This document shows, one piece after another, positions 1 through 5,336 of a stretch of DNA of 5,725 bases. The DNA lies in contig CAMCQX010000118.1 of NCBI GenBank assembly GCA_945876985.1, positions 1 through 5,725 on the forward strand. The letters are read 5' to 3'. Position 1 is the first letter of the stretch. Every line of letters begins with the position of its first letter. A model generated the notes under the pieces. The model searched no databases and was not told the origin of the DNA. It worked only from the letters and a program-made list of their open reading frames with translations. Origin of the DNA: Chitinophaga pinensis. GTDB lineage: Bacteria > Bacteroidota > Bacteroidia > UKL13-3. A program made the translations under genes and the position numbers.

Positions 1-1
1 T

Positions 2-358
2 GGATTGCCAAAGGCAACAGAAGATGAAAAAGCAGCTAGAATTTTAGCTATTGAAAATGCTACAAAATATGCTTGTGAAGTTCCTTTTAAAGTAATGCAA
101 ACTGCTTCAGAATCTTTGAATTTATTAGGCGCAATGATTGAAAAAGGAAACCAAAATTCAGTGACTGATGCTGGCGTTGGCGTGCTTTGTGTAAAAACTG
201 CAGTAAGAGGTGCCTATTTTAACGTAATGGTAAATGCAAAAGATTTAAAAGACAGAACATTTGCTGAAAACCTTATTGCTGAAGCAAAAAATTTATTGGC
301 AAACAACCATGCAAAAGCAGATGAATTATTGGCAAAAGTAGAAGCAGCTATTGCTTAA
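2..358 (+). CDS. Formimidoyltetrahydrofolate cyclodeaminase, C-terminal part (5' end outside window)
   Basis: This is the C-terminal end of a cyclodeaminase (FTCD_C / methenyltetrahydrofolate cyclohydrolase FchA family). The enzyme converts 5-formimidoyl-THF to 5,10-methenyl-THF plus ammonia in the cytoplasm, usually at the end of histidine degradation. The visible 118 residues begin G-LPKATEDEKAAR, which corresponds to the 'LPK..EEK..R' stretch of mammalian FTCD. They continue with the conserved VPF helix, the DAGVG motif (about bases 166-180) and GAYFNVMVNAKDL, and end in the usual helical tail. The frame is open to the left edge, so the TTG at base 5 is an internal Leu codon and not a start. 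Whether the complete protein is a stand-alone cyclodeaminase or a formiminotransferase-cyclodeaminase fusion cannot be seen here. A small membrane-protein gene follows after 7 bp and is probably co-transcribed. The family call is confident from recognised sequence similarity. Confidence 0.9.
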   Translation, partial: GLPKATEDEKAARILAIENATKYACEVPFKVMQTASESLNLLGAMIEKGNQNSVTDAGVGVLCVKTAVRGAYFNVMVNAKDLKDRTFAENLIAEAKNLLANNHAKADELLAKVEAAIA

Positions 359-365
359 AAAAATA

Positions 366-668
366 ATGAAATCACTGACAACAAAAGCATTTTCGATATT
401 ATTAATGATTGCTGCTCCGATAATTAGTGGAATGGCTTTTTTAGAATATTTTCATGTAAAAATTCAGCATTTAAAACCAAGTTTTCCTTTTGGTAAATGG
501 ATTTTGGAAACCGGATTTTCTTACGATAAATCAATGTTATATATTGGAATAGCAGCTTTAATATTTGCTGTTTTGGCTTACATAAGTTTATTAATAAAAA
601 GCTTTGTAAGAATAGTAATCATCTTGTTTATTGTTGCTTTGGTATATTTTATTAGCAAACATTTTTAA
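366..668 (+). CDS. Small hydrophobic membrane protein, unknown function
   Basis: This encodes a 100-residue protein that I do not recognise. Three hydrophobic stretches are clear: about residues 7-28 (AFSILLMIAAPIISGMAFLE), 56-77 (MLYIGIAALIFAVLAYISLL) and 81-97 (VRIVIILFIVALVYFIS). A roughly 28-residue polar/aromatic loop (FHVKIQHLKPSFPFGKWILETGFSYDK) lies between the first two. It is therefore probably an inner-membrane protein with three helices and no enzymatic motif. I chose the ATG at 366, 7 bp after the cyclodeaminase stop. An in-frame TTG at 351 would overlap the upstream gene and only add the residues MLKKI, so it is less likely. No Shine-Dalgarno sequence is visible, as is normal in Bacteroidota. 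It is the last gene before a terminator, so it probably belongs to the same transcript as the cyclodeaminase. Any functional link to folate or histidine metabolism is unproven. Confidence 0.75.
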   Translation: MKSLTTKAFSILLMIAAPIISGMAFLEYFHVKIQHLKPSFPFGKWILETGFSYDKSMLYIGIAALIFAVLAYISLLIKSFVRIVIILFIVALVYFISKHF

Positions 669-684
669 AAAATACATTTCCAAA

Positions 685-716
685 AAAAAGGCTATTGAAT
701 ATTCAACAGCCTTTTT
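685..716. terminator. Bidirectional intrinsic terminator between convergent genes
   Basis: The hairpin has 13 base pairs: AAAAAGGCT (685-693) pairs with AGCCTTTTT (708-716), and the inner TTGA/TCAA (695-698/703-706) closes a 4-nt ATAT loop. One A·C mismatch (694/707) interrupts the stem. A and T runs on the two sides make it usable from both strands. It sits 16 bp after the membrane-protein stop and 18 bp before the stop codon of the leftward gene. Confidence 0.85.
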
Positions 717-734
717 ATAAATAATTTATTCAAT

Positions 735-1454
735 TTATTTTTTTAGTTCAGCACTTATTTTTTGAATTTCAAGGTTTACTCTTATTCCTTCATCAGCAAT
801 TGCTTTTGATAAACTTTGGTTTAAAATTCTGTTGTCTCTTTCTAAATTACTTTTTACATTATCAAGTTCCGCTTTTTGTTTTTCAACTAATTCAGCAATC
901 GTTTCATGAAGCTTAATTTCAGCATTTATGTGGTGACTTAACATTGATTTTTTTAGTTTTCCTAATTGCATTAATAAAAACATGAAAAAGCCAACAGCTA
1001 TTAATATTCCAATGCCAAAAAACATAAGCATTTTACTGCTAGCTGCTTCATGAGTAGCATTATTTTCGACAAATTTTTCTTCTGTACTTTTCCTGAATTC
1101 TTCTATTGAGAAGCGTGTTTTGTCCAATGAATCTTCAGTATTAGAAACTTTAAAAGCTGTAGAATTTAAAATTTCTTCAACTTGTATCATTTTTTCGCCC
1201 AGGGATTCAATTTCTTTATCTTTTCTGCCAATTAAGTTTCTTAAACCTGCGTTTGCATTGGTAGCCGATTTAACTTTAGCATCAAAATTTAACAACATTT
1301 CATCATAATCCTTTTTAAGTACATAAGGACTTACTTTTGGTTTACTTGGAACACCCGGAACTACCGGAGTACCTGGTTTTACAGCTGGTTTTGGTTGAGC
1401 ATGTAGTATTATTGTAACTACAAATAGCATCAATAATGTAATAATATTTTTCAT
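735..1454 (-). CDS. Exported coiled-coil protein with central transmembrane helix, unknown function
   Basis: This encodes a 239-residue protein that I cannot assign to a family. Residues 1-19 look like a signal peptide (MKN, then a hydrophobic core, then LHA|Q). Residues 21-43 are rich in Pro, Val and Lys (PKPAVKPGTPVVPGVPSKPK). Residues 45-138 are charged, heptad-like and probably coiled-coil. Residues 142-163 (MLMFFGIGILIAVGFFMFLLMQ) form a transmembrane helix, and residues 166-239 are again helical and charged. After signal cleavage the first coiled coil would lie in the periplasm and the second in the cytoplasm, joined by one helix. That shape could suit a sensor, adaptor or scaffold, but this is inference. 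The start is ATG at 1454. A weak -7-like element (TAGTTTTA, minus strand, 1485-1478) lies about 20 nt upstream with no clear -33 element. It is transcribed alone and convergently with the membrane-protein gene. Confidence 0.8.
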   Translation of the reverse strand: MKNIITLLMLFVVTIILHAQPKPAVKPGTPVVPGVPSKPKVSPYVLKKDYDEMLLNFDAKVKSATNANAGLRNLIGRKDKEIESLGEKMIQVEEILNSTAFKVSNTEDSLDKTRFSIEEFRKSTEEKFVENNATHEAASSKMLMFFGIGILIAVGFFMFLLMQLGKLKKSMLSHHINAEIKLHETIAELVEKQKAELDNVKSNLERDNRILNQSLSKAIADEGIRVNLEIQKISAELKK

Positions 1455-1532
1455 AAATAAATAATTTTATTAAGATGTAAAACTAATGTTTTTTTTTTAT
1501 AATTTCCTAATGTAAAAATACTTACTGAATTA

Positions 1533-1560
1533 ATTTAATTTATGATTTAATAAATTAAAT
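1533..1560. repeat. Perfect AT-only inverted repeat
   Basis: ATTTAATTTAT (1533-1543) and its exact reverse complement ATAAATTAAAT (1550-1560) flank a 6-nt spacer. An 11-bp perfect dyad is easy to get by chance in such AT-rich DNA. It could still be a regulator site for either divergent gene or a weak hairpin, since TTTTTTT follows at 1563-1569. Confidence 0.4.
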
Positions 1561-1716
1561 ACTTTTTTTATTGATTTAAATGAGCGAATCGAGTTTTTAG
1601 TGTATTATATTTTAATTAAGAAATTATAAAAAAAGTTAAAGATTGAAAAGTTAATTTTTATGCTTGATAACCTAATAGAATTATTATCTTCTTCATATCA
1701 AAAATTAAGCATTTTT

Positions 1717-1746
1717 AAAAGTGTTTTTACTTGAAAAGTGTTTTTA
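1717..1746 (+). repeat. Two direct copies of a 13-mer around the slyD -33 element
   Basis: AAAAGTGTTTTTA occurs at 1717-1729 and again at 1734-1746, a 17-bp period. The first copy sits in a dyad, TAAAA-GTGT-TTTTA (1716-1729). The 4-bp gap (CTTG, 1730-1733) holds the candidate -33 TTG of the slyD promoter. This placement suits an operator, though simple AT-rich drift is possible. Confidence 0.4.
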
Positions 1747-1760
1747 AAAGTTAATATTTG
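1731..1760 (+). promoter_or_regulatory. Candidate Bacteroidota-type promoter for slyD
   Basis: TTG at 1731-1733 and AATATTTG at 1753-1760 are separated by 19 bp. The Bacteroidota consensus is TTTG / TAnnTTTG with 19-21 bp between them, so there is one mismatch in the -7 box. Transcription would begin near 1767, giving a leader of about 40 nt that ends in a 5-bp AAGGG/CCCTT hairpin (1784-1799) immediately before the start codon. Confidence 0.5.
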
Positions 1761-1806
1761 CTTCTTTTAAAAATATAAACAAAAAGGGAAAACACCCTTA
1801 AAACAA

Positions 1807-2292
1807 ATGATTATGAAAGTAAGTTTGAACAAAGTAGTAGCTATTCATTATACATTGACCAATAATGAAGGAACAGTTTTAGATTCTAGCAATGGAAGAG
1901 GTCCGTTAAATTTTATTCATGGCTTAGGTCACTTAATTCCGGGAATGGAAGAAGGTTTAGATGGCAAAGAAGTTGGAAATAAATTTCAATTGAAAGTTAG
2001 TCCTGAAAAAGGATATGGAAATTACCAAAACGAAATGGTACAACAAGTTCCTGTGAGTGCTTTTGCTGGGCAAGAAATAAATGTAGGAATGCAGTTTGAA
2101 GCTGGATCTGACGAACAACGTTTTTTAGTTAATATTAAAGCTATAGATGCTGAAACTGTTACTGTTGATGGAAACCATCCTTTAGCTGGCGTAGAACTAA
2201 ATTTTGACATTGAAGTAATGGAAATTAGAGAGGCTACAGATGATGAAATTGCTCATGGACATGTTCATGGGCCTGAAGGCCATCATCATTAA
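1807..2292 (+). CDS. slyD: SlyD-type FKBP peptidyl-prolyl cis-trans isomerase
   Basis: This is a cytoplasmic prolyl isomerase and chaperone of 161 residues. The FKBP domain comes first (about residues 3-70, with VLDSS, GLGHLIPGMEEGLDGKEVG and SPEKGYG). The IF chaperone insert follows (about 71-127, NYQNEMVQQVP through VTVDGNHPLAG). The last FKBP strand is 128-141. The stretch REATDDEIAHGHVHG is nearly the same as REATEEELAHGHVHG in E. coli SlyD, which makes the subfamily call firm. The metal-binding tail is short (HGHVHGPEGHHH) and has no cysteines, unlike the long His/Cys-rich tail of E. coli SlyD, so nickel handling may be weaker. Two in-frame ATGs compete, at 1807 and 1813. E. coli SlyD begins MKVAKDLVV and this protein has MKVSLNKVV from 1813, so the second may be the true start. 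It is a single-gene unit with its own promoter and terminator. Confidence 0.93.
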   Translation: MIMKVSLNKVVAIHYTLTNNEGTVLDSSNGRGPLNFIHGLGHLIPGMEEGLDGKEVGNKFQLKVSPEKGYGNYQNEMVQQVPVSAFAGQEINVGMQFEAGSDEQRFLVNIKAIDAETVTVDGNHPLAGVELNFDIEVMEIREATDDEIAHGHVHGPEGHHH

Positions 2293-2342
2293 TTATAAAA
2301 CTGAAAAGGCAAATAAATTACATTTGCTTTTTTGTTTTATAA
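2293..2342 (+). terminator. Strong intrinsic terminator of slyD
   Basis: A long hairpin starts one base after the slyD stop codon. The outer stem is TTATAAAAC (2293-2301) with GTTTTATAA (2334-2342). The middle is AAAAG (2304-2308) with TTTTT (2328-2332), including one G·U pair. The inner stem is GCAAAT (2309-2314) with ATTTGC (2322-2327), closing a 7-nt loop. The T-run at 2328-2333 follows the inner stem, so the inner 11 bp alone form a canonical terminator. Confidence 0.85.
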
Positions 2343-2419
2343 ATGTTTTTCCATAAACAAATCTTTATCATAACTATACTTATTTATCAATTTGTTTTAA
2401 AATTTATTGCTAGTCATTT

Positions 2420-2427
2420 TATATTCG
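2420..2427 (+). promoter_or_regulatory. Weak candidate -7 element for acs
   Basis: TATATTCG differs from TAnnTTTG at one base and lies 21 bp before the acs ATG, which would give a leader of about 15 nt. The nearest upstream TTTG (2391-2394) is 25 bp away, longer than the usual 19-21, so this is tentative. Confidence 0.3.
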
Positions 2428-2448
2428 TACAAATTAAATAAGCAAAAA

Positions 2449-4377
2449 ATGGATTATCCATATCAAATAAAAAACATAGATGAGTACAATGAAGCATATC
2501 AAAAAAGCATTGAAAATCCTGAAGAATTTTGGGGCGATATAGCTGAAAATTTTACTTGGAAAAAAAAGTGGGATAAGGTTTCAAATTGGAATTTTAAAGA
2601 GCCAAATATTAAATGGTTTGAAGGAGGAAAATTAAACATTACAGAAAACTGTATCGACAGACATTTAGATAAAATTGGAGAACAAGCAGCTATCATTTGG
2701 GAGCCAAACAACCCTGAAGAAAAAACCAGGATTGTAACTTATAATCGTTTACACAAACGCGTATGTGAAGTAGCACAAATGCTTAAAAATTTAGGCGTTA
2801 AAAAAGGTGATAGGGTTTGTATTTATATGGGTATGATTCCTGAACTTTCTTATGCAGTTTTGGGCTGTGCAAGAATTGGTGCCATTCATTCCGTTATTTT
2901 TGGTGGTTTTTCTGCTCAAAGTATTGCCGATAGGTTATTGGATGCACAAGCAGCATTTATTATTACCTGCGATGGCGCTTTTAGAGGCAACAAAGACATT
3001 CCTTTAAAAAGTGTAATTGACGATTCATTGATTGGAAACAAAACCGTAAAAAAAGTAATTGTTTATAACAGAACTCGAACTCCTGTTAGTATGCTAAATG
3101 GCCGAGATGTTTGGTGGGAAGTTGAAATGAAACATGCCGAACAACAAGTAGAACAAAATGGAAAAGTTAGTTTCCCCGCTGAAGAAATGGATGCTGAAGA
3201 CCCCTTGTTTATTTTATATACTTCGGGTTCTACTGGCAAACCAAAAGGTGTAGTTCACAGCATTGCGGGATATATGGTTTGGACCAATTATACTTTTGTA
3301 AATACATTCCAATATCAACCCAAACAAATACATTTTTGTACTGCGGATATAGGTTGGATTACAGGACATAGTTATATTTTATATGGCCCTTTAAGTGCTG
3401 GAGCAACTAGTTTAATGTTTGAAGGAATTCCTACTTGGCCCGATGCTGGAAGGTTTTGGGATATAGTAGAAAAACACAAAGTAGATATTTTATATACCGC
3501 TCCTACTGCCATTAGAAGTTTAATGGCTTTTGGGTTAGATTTTGTAAAAGACAAGGACTTAAGTTCATTGAAAGTTTTGGGTTCCGTTGGTGAGCCAATA
3601 AATGAAGAAGCATGGCAATGGTATTATAAAAATATTGGAAAAGAAAAATGCCCAATCGTTGATACGTGGTGGCAAACAGAAACTGGTGGAATTATGATTA
3701 CAAGTTTGGCCGGTGTAACTCCTCAAAAACCCGCTCATGCTACTTTGCCAATGCCGGGAGTATTGCCTTGTTTGGTTAATGAAAATGGTGTTGAAATTTT
3801 AGGAAATTTGGTTAGTGGAAATTTATGTATTAAGCAGCCTTGGCCAGGAATTATTCGAACTACTTATGGCGACCATGAAAGATGCAAAACAACCTATTTT
3901 AGTAATTATGAAAACATGTATTTTACAGGCGATGGATGCCTACGAGATGAAGATGGAAACTACAGAATTACTGGCCGTGTAGATGATGTTTTAAATGTAA
4001 GTGGACATAGAATTGGAACTGCTGAAGTTGAAAATGCTATTAATATGCACAGTGGCGTGGTTGAAAGTGCAGTTGTTGGCTATCCACACAATATAAAAGG
4101 ACAAGGAATATATGCTTATGTAATTTTTAAAGGACAACATGAAAACGAAAACCTTTCTAAGCAAGATATTATTCAAACAGTTTCTCGCATTATTGGTGCC
4201 ATTGCAAAACCCGATAAAATTCAATTTGTAACAGGTTTACCCAAAACAAGAAGTGGTAAAATTATGAGAAGAATTTTAAGAAAAATTGCGGAAGGAGAAA
4301 CTGAAAACCTTGGTGATACATCTACTTTATTAGACCCAGGAATAGTAGAAGAAATTAAAAATGCTGCGTTGGTTTAG
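2449..4377 (+). CDS. acs: Acetyl-CoA synthetase (AMP-forming)
   Basis: This enzyme makes acetyl-CoA from acetate, ATP and CoA through an acetyl-AMP intermediate, in the cytoplasm. At 642 residues it is close to E. coli Acs (652), so it is full length. The N-terminal Acs-type region (EEFWGDIAENFTWKKKWDKV) comes first. The P-loop-like YTSGSTGKPKG is at 257-267, and WWQTETGG at 407-414 carries the Trp pair that restricts the pocket to acetate in known Acs enzymes. TGDG lies before the hinge GRVDD (509-513), and NVSGHRIGTAEVE follows. The C-terminal LPKTRSGKIMRRILRKI holds the catalytic Lys604, equal to Lys609 of E. coli Acs, the site of regulatory acetylation in that family. I chose the ATG at 2449. 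An in-frame TTG at 2407 would add 14 residues (MLVILYSYKLNKQK) that are not Acs-like and would remove the only room for a promoter. No acetyltransferase or deacetylase gene is nearby. Its stop codon lies inside a 71-bp repeat. Confidence 0.97.
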   Translation: MDYPYQIKNIDEYNEAYQKSIENPEEFWGDIAENFTWKKKWDKVSNWNFKEPNIKWFEGGKLNITENCIDRHLDKIGEQAAIIWEPNNPEEKTRIVTYNRLHKRVCEVAQMLKNLGVKKGDRVCIYMGMIPELSYAVLGCARIGAIHSVIFGGFSAQSIADRLLDAQAAFIITCDGAFRGNKDIPLKSVIDDSLIGNKTVKKVIVYNRTRTPVSMLNGRDVWWEVEMKHAEQQVEQNGKVSFPAEEMDAEDPLFILYTSGSTGKPKGVVHSIAGYMVWTNYTFVNTFQYQPKQIHFCTADIGWITGHSYILYGPLSAGATSLMFEGIPTWPDAGRFWDIVEKHKVDILYTAPTAIRSLMAFGLDFVKDKDLSSLKVLGSVGEPINEEAWQWYYKNIGKEKCPIVDTWWQTETGGIMITSLAGVTPQKPAHATLPMPGVLPCLVNENGVEILGNLVSGNLCIKQPWPGIIRTTYGDHERCKTTYFSNYENMYFTGDGCLRDEDGNYRITGRVDDVLNVSGHRIGTAEVENAINMHSGVVESAVVGYPHNIKGQGIYAYVIFKGQHENENLSKQDIIQTVSRIIGAIAKPDKIQFVTGLPKTRSGKIMRRILRKIAEGETENLGDTSTLLDPGIVEEIKNAALV

Positions 4378-4443
4378 CCTCATTTTAAACCATAAAAAAA
4401 GCCAAACTTGAATTTAAGTTTGGCTTTTTTTAAATATTTATTG
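4373..4443. repeat. 71-bp direct repeat, copy 1 (acs end)
   Basis: This runs from TTTAG (containing the acs stop) through TTATTG (containing the stop of the leftward DUF4177-like gene). It reappears at 5332-5402 with 67 of 71 identical bases and no gaps. The differences are at 4401 (G/A), 4410 (G/A), 4415 (T/C) and 4432 (A/G). It spans a terminator and its flanks, including the 12-base CATTTTAAACCA that has no terminator role, so shared ancestry is more likely than convergent hairpins. Confidence 0.9.
4394..4431. terminator. Bidirectional terminator between acs and the DUF4177-like gene
   Basis: The stem has 16 perfect base pairs: AAAAAAAGCCAAACTT (4394-4409) with AAGTTTGGCTTTTTTT (4416-4431), around the 6-nt loop GAATTT. 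The A and T runs make it a terminator in both directions. It serves the convergent acs and the leftward gene whose stop begins 7 bp beyond it. Confidence 0.92.
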
Positions 4444-4854
4444 TTTTGGTTTTCTAAATAAATATCTAGTTATAAATATCCCATTACTTGTAGATCCATT
4501 ACTCATATTAGTTTGAGCACCAGAGGTAACCTCTGTTAGTTCCCATCCGTTGCTAGTCCATTCATTTAATTTATCAACTATAGATTTATCATTATTTGCT
4601 ATGTTTCCAAAATTAATTCCGACTAAACTATAAAAATTCATTAAATCTTTTTCTATTAATGTGCCATTGTCGTCAGTAGTTAAAATTCGTGAACGACCTA
4701 ATCCTCCTGAAATAACAGACTCAATGGTAGAAAACTGTTTGTATTCGTAAATAGTGTTAGCATTGTTTTGGCTACTGTTTTTAAAAGATAAGCCTGCAAA
4801 AATGGCTACTGCAATGATGGTAGCGGGTAATAAATTTTTTAAAATGTTTTTCAT
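4438..4854 (-). CDS. DUF4177-like exported protein (gene X of the repeat-bounded pair)
   Basis: This encodes a 138-residue protein of unknown function. The N-terminus (MKNILKNLLPATIIAVAIFAGLSF) is a signal peptide or membrane anchor. After a polar Asn/Ser linker (25-33) comes YEYKQFSTIESV (36-47), then GGLGRSRILTTDDNG (50-64) and NFYSLVGINFGNI (73-85). LNEWTSNGWELTEVTSG follows at 96-112, and the protein ends ITRYLFRKPKQ. The layout 'YEYK ... LN..... GWEL..V ... YLFRK' resembles DUF4177 domains, which are small, uncharacterised and common in bacteria. The long middle insert is atypical. The start is ATG at 4854. The frame stays open to 4956, but that extension (MLLKLKIYSKVILL...) would overlap the divergent gene and hide the signal peptide, so I reject it. 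It lies divergent from gene Y with 41 bp between, and both sit between 71-bp direct repeats. The last codon and stop lie within copy 1 of the repeat. Confidence 0.75.
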   Translation of the reverse strand: MKNILKNLLPATIIAVAIFAGLSFKNSSQNNANTIYEYKQFSTIESVISGGLGRSRILTTDDNGTLIEKDLMNFYSLVGINFGNIANNDKSIVDKLNEWTSNGWELTEVTSGAQTNMSNGSTSNGIFITRYLFRKPKQ

Positions 4855-4865
4855 ATTTTTTTGTT

Positions 4866-4886
4866 TAGTTTTGAAAAACAAATTTA
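4866..4886. promoter_or_regulatory. Overlapping divergent promoter region of genes X and Y
   Basis: Two exact TAnnTTTG elements point outward from the same 21 bp. TAGTTTTG (4866-4873, plus) would serve gene Y, and TAAATTTG (minus strand, 4886-4879) gene X. Predicted starts lie only about 7 bp apart (near 4880 and 4873), with leaders of about 15-20 nt. Neither has a clear TTG at the -33 position, which for each would fall inside the other gene. The -7 boxes overlap a 7-bp inverted repeat, TTTGTTT (4860-4866) / AAACAAA (4876-4882). Confidence 0.45.
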
Positions 4887-4895
4887 AAAAAAAAT

Positions 4896-5336
4896 ATGAA
4901 AAAATCTTATTTAATAACAATATTACTTTTGAATATATTTTTAGTTTCAAAAGCACAGTATGTAAATTTAAAAATTAGTGATTTTGAAGTAATGATTGCA
5001 AAAGAAACTTATTTGGGAAATGATGGAACAATTGTTTTAAAAAACAACAGCAGTAAAGAAGAAGTAGAGATATACAATAAAAATGGGCTACTTATATTAG
5101 CTACTTTTAAACTCAGTACCAATAATGGTGTTAGAAGAAGTAATCTAAAAAGTTCAGCAGTGAATATTAATATTAACTACAAAATTTATTATCAAAATGA
5201 CAAGAAAAAAGTTAAGACAGAAAGGATATTTTATTTAGATGACGATAAAAAATTTACAGAAGAGCAAAAAGTATTTTTTCAATATGGAATTAAAAACACT
5301 TTGATAAAAATAAAATATTCGGGTAAATTAATTTAG
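4896..5336 (+). CDS. Small secreted protein, unknown function (gene Y of the repeat-bounded pair)
   Basis: This encodes a 146-residue protein that I do not recognise. Residues 1-20 form a clear signal peptide (MKKSYLITILLLNIFLVSKA, cut before Q21), so the mature protein is about 126 residues and periplasmic or exported. It has no lipobox Cys and no cysteine at all. It looks beta-rich, with alternating polar and hydrophobic runs such as EVEIYNKNGLLILATFKL (56-73) and VNININYKIYYQ (89-100). It is Lys-rich, and the C-terminus KNTLIKIKYSGKLI could be a final strand. No catalytic motif, repeat or T9SS sorting domain is seen. The start is ATG at 4896, 41 bp from the divergent start of gene X. Its composition appears lower in G+C than acs (17 of 60 in the line at 5041, against 23 of 60 at 3841), a small sample. 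Its stop codon is supplied by copy 2 of the 71-bp repeat. Confidence 0.75.
   Translation: MKKSYLITILLLNIFLVSKAQYVNLKISDFEVMIAKETYLGNDGTIVLKNNSSKEEVEIYNKNGLLILATFKLSTNNGVRRSNLKSSAVNININYKIYYQNDKKKVKTERIFYLDDDKKFTEEQKVFFQYGIKNTLIKIKYSGKLI

Larger units (their letters stand above)
1455..1806. other. AT-rich divergent intergenic spacer (352 bp)
   Basis: This spacer separates the divergent coiled-coil gene and slyD. It is strongly AT-rich, with many A and T runs and no convincing gene. It contains an AT-only palindrome, two copies of a 13-mer around the -33 position of slyD, the slyD promoter candidate, and a small hairpin (AAGGG 1784-1788 with CCCTT 1795-1799) just before the slyD start. No RNA gene or known riboswitch is recognisable. 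Confidence 0.6.

Noticed and set aside
1660..1734. A possible 24-codon small gene (MLDNLIELLSSSYQKL...) upstream of slyD
   Set aside because: No promoter with correct spacing lies upstream, the composition is that of the AT-rich spacer, and its end overlaps the slyD -33 region. Short open frames like this are expected by chance.
1784..1799. A riboswitch or RNA thermometer before slyD
   Set aside because: Only a 5-bp AAGGG/CCCTT hairpin is present, the leader is about 40 nt, and no known riboswitch core is recognisable. Chance is enough to explain it.
2407..2448. Extension of acs to an upstream TTG
   Set aside because: The added residues are not Acs-like, and the ATG at 2449 begins at the position expected for the family.
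3991..4224. Antisense open frame inside acs
   Set aside because: It is a shadow of the strongly constrained acs reading frame. It has no sensible start context and its composition follows from the sense codons.
4855..4956. N-terminal extension of the DUF4177-like gene to 4956
   Set aside because: It would overlap the first 61 bases of the divergent gene, cover the shared promoter region and place a Lys-rich hydrophobic stretch ahead of a good signal peptide.
4754..4978. Rightward open frame crossing the X/Y spacer
   Set aside because: It runs antisense to the start of gene X and out of frame with gene Y. Its Lys/Phe-rich product reflects A and T runs, while X and Y both have proper signal peptides.
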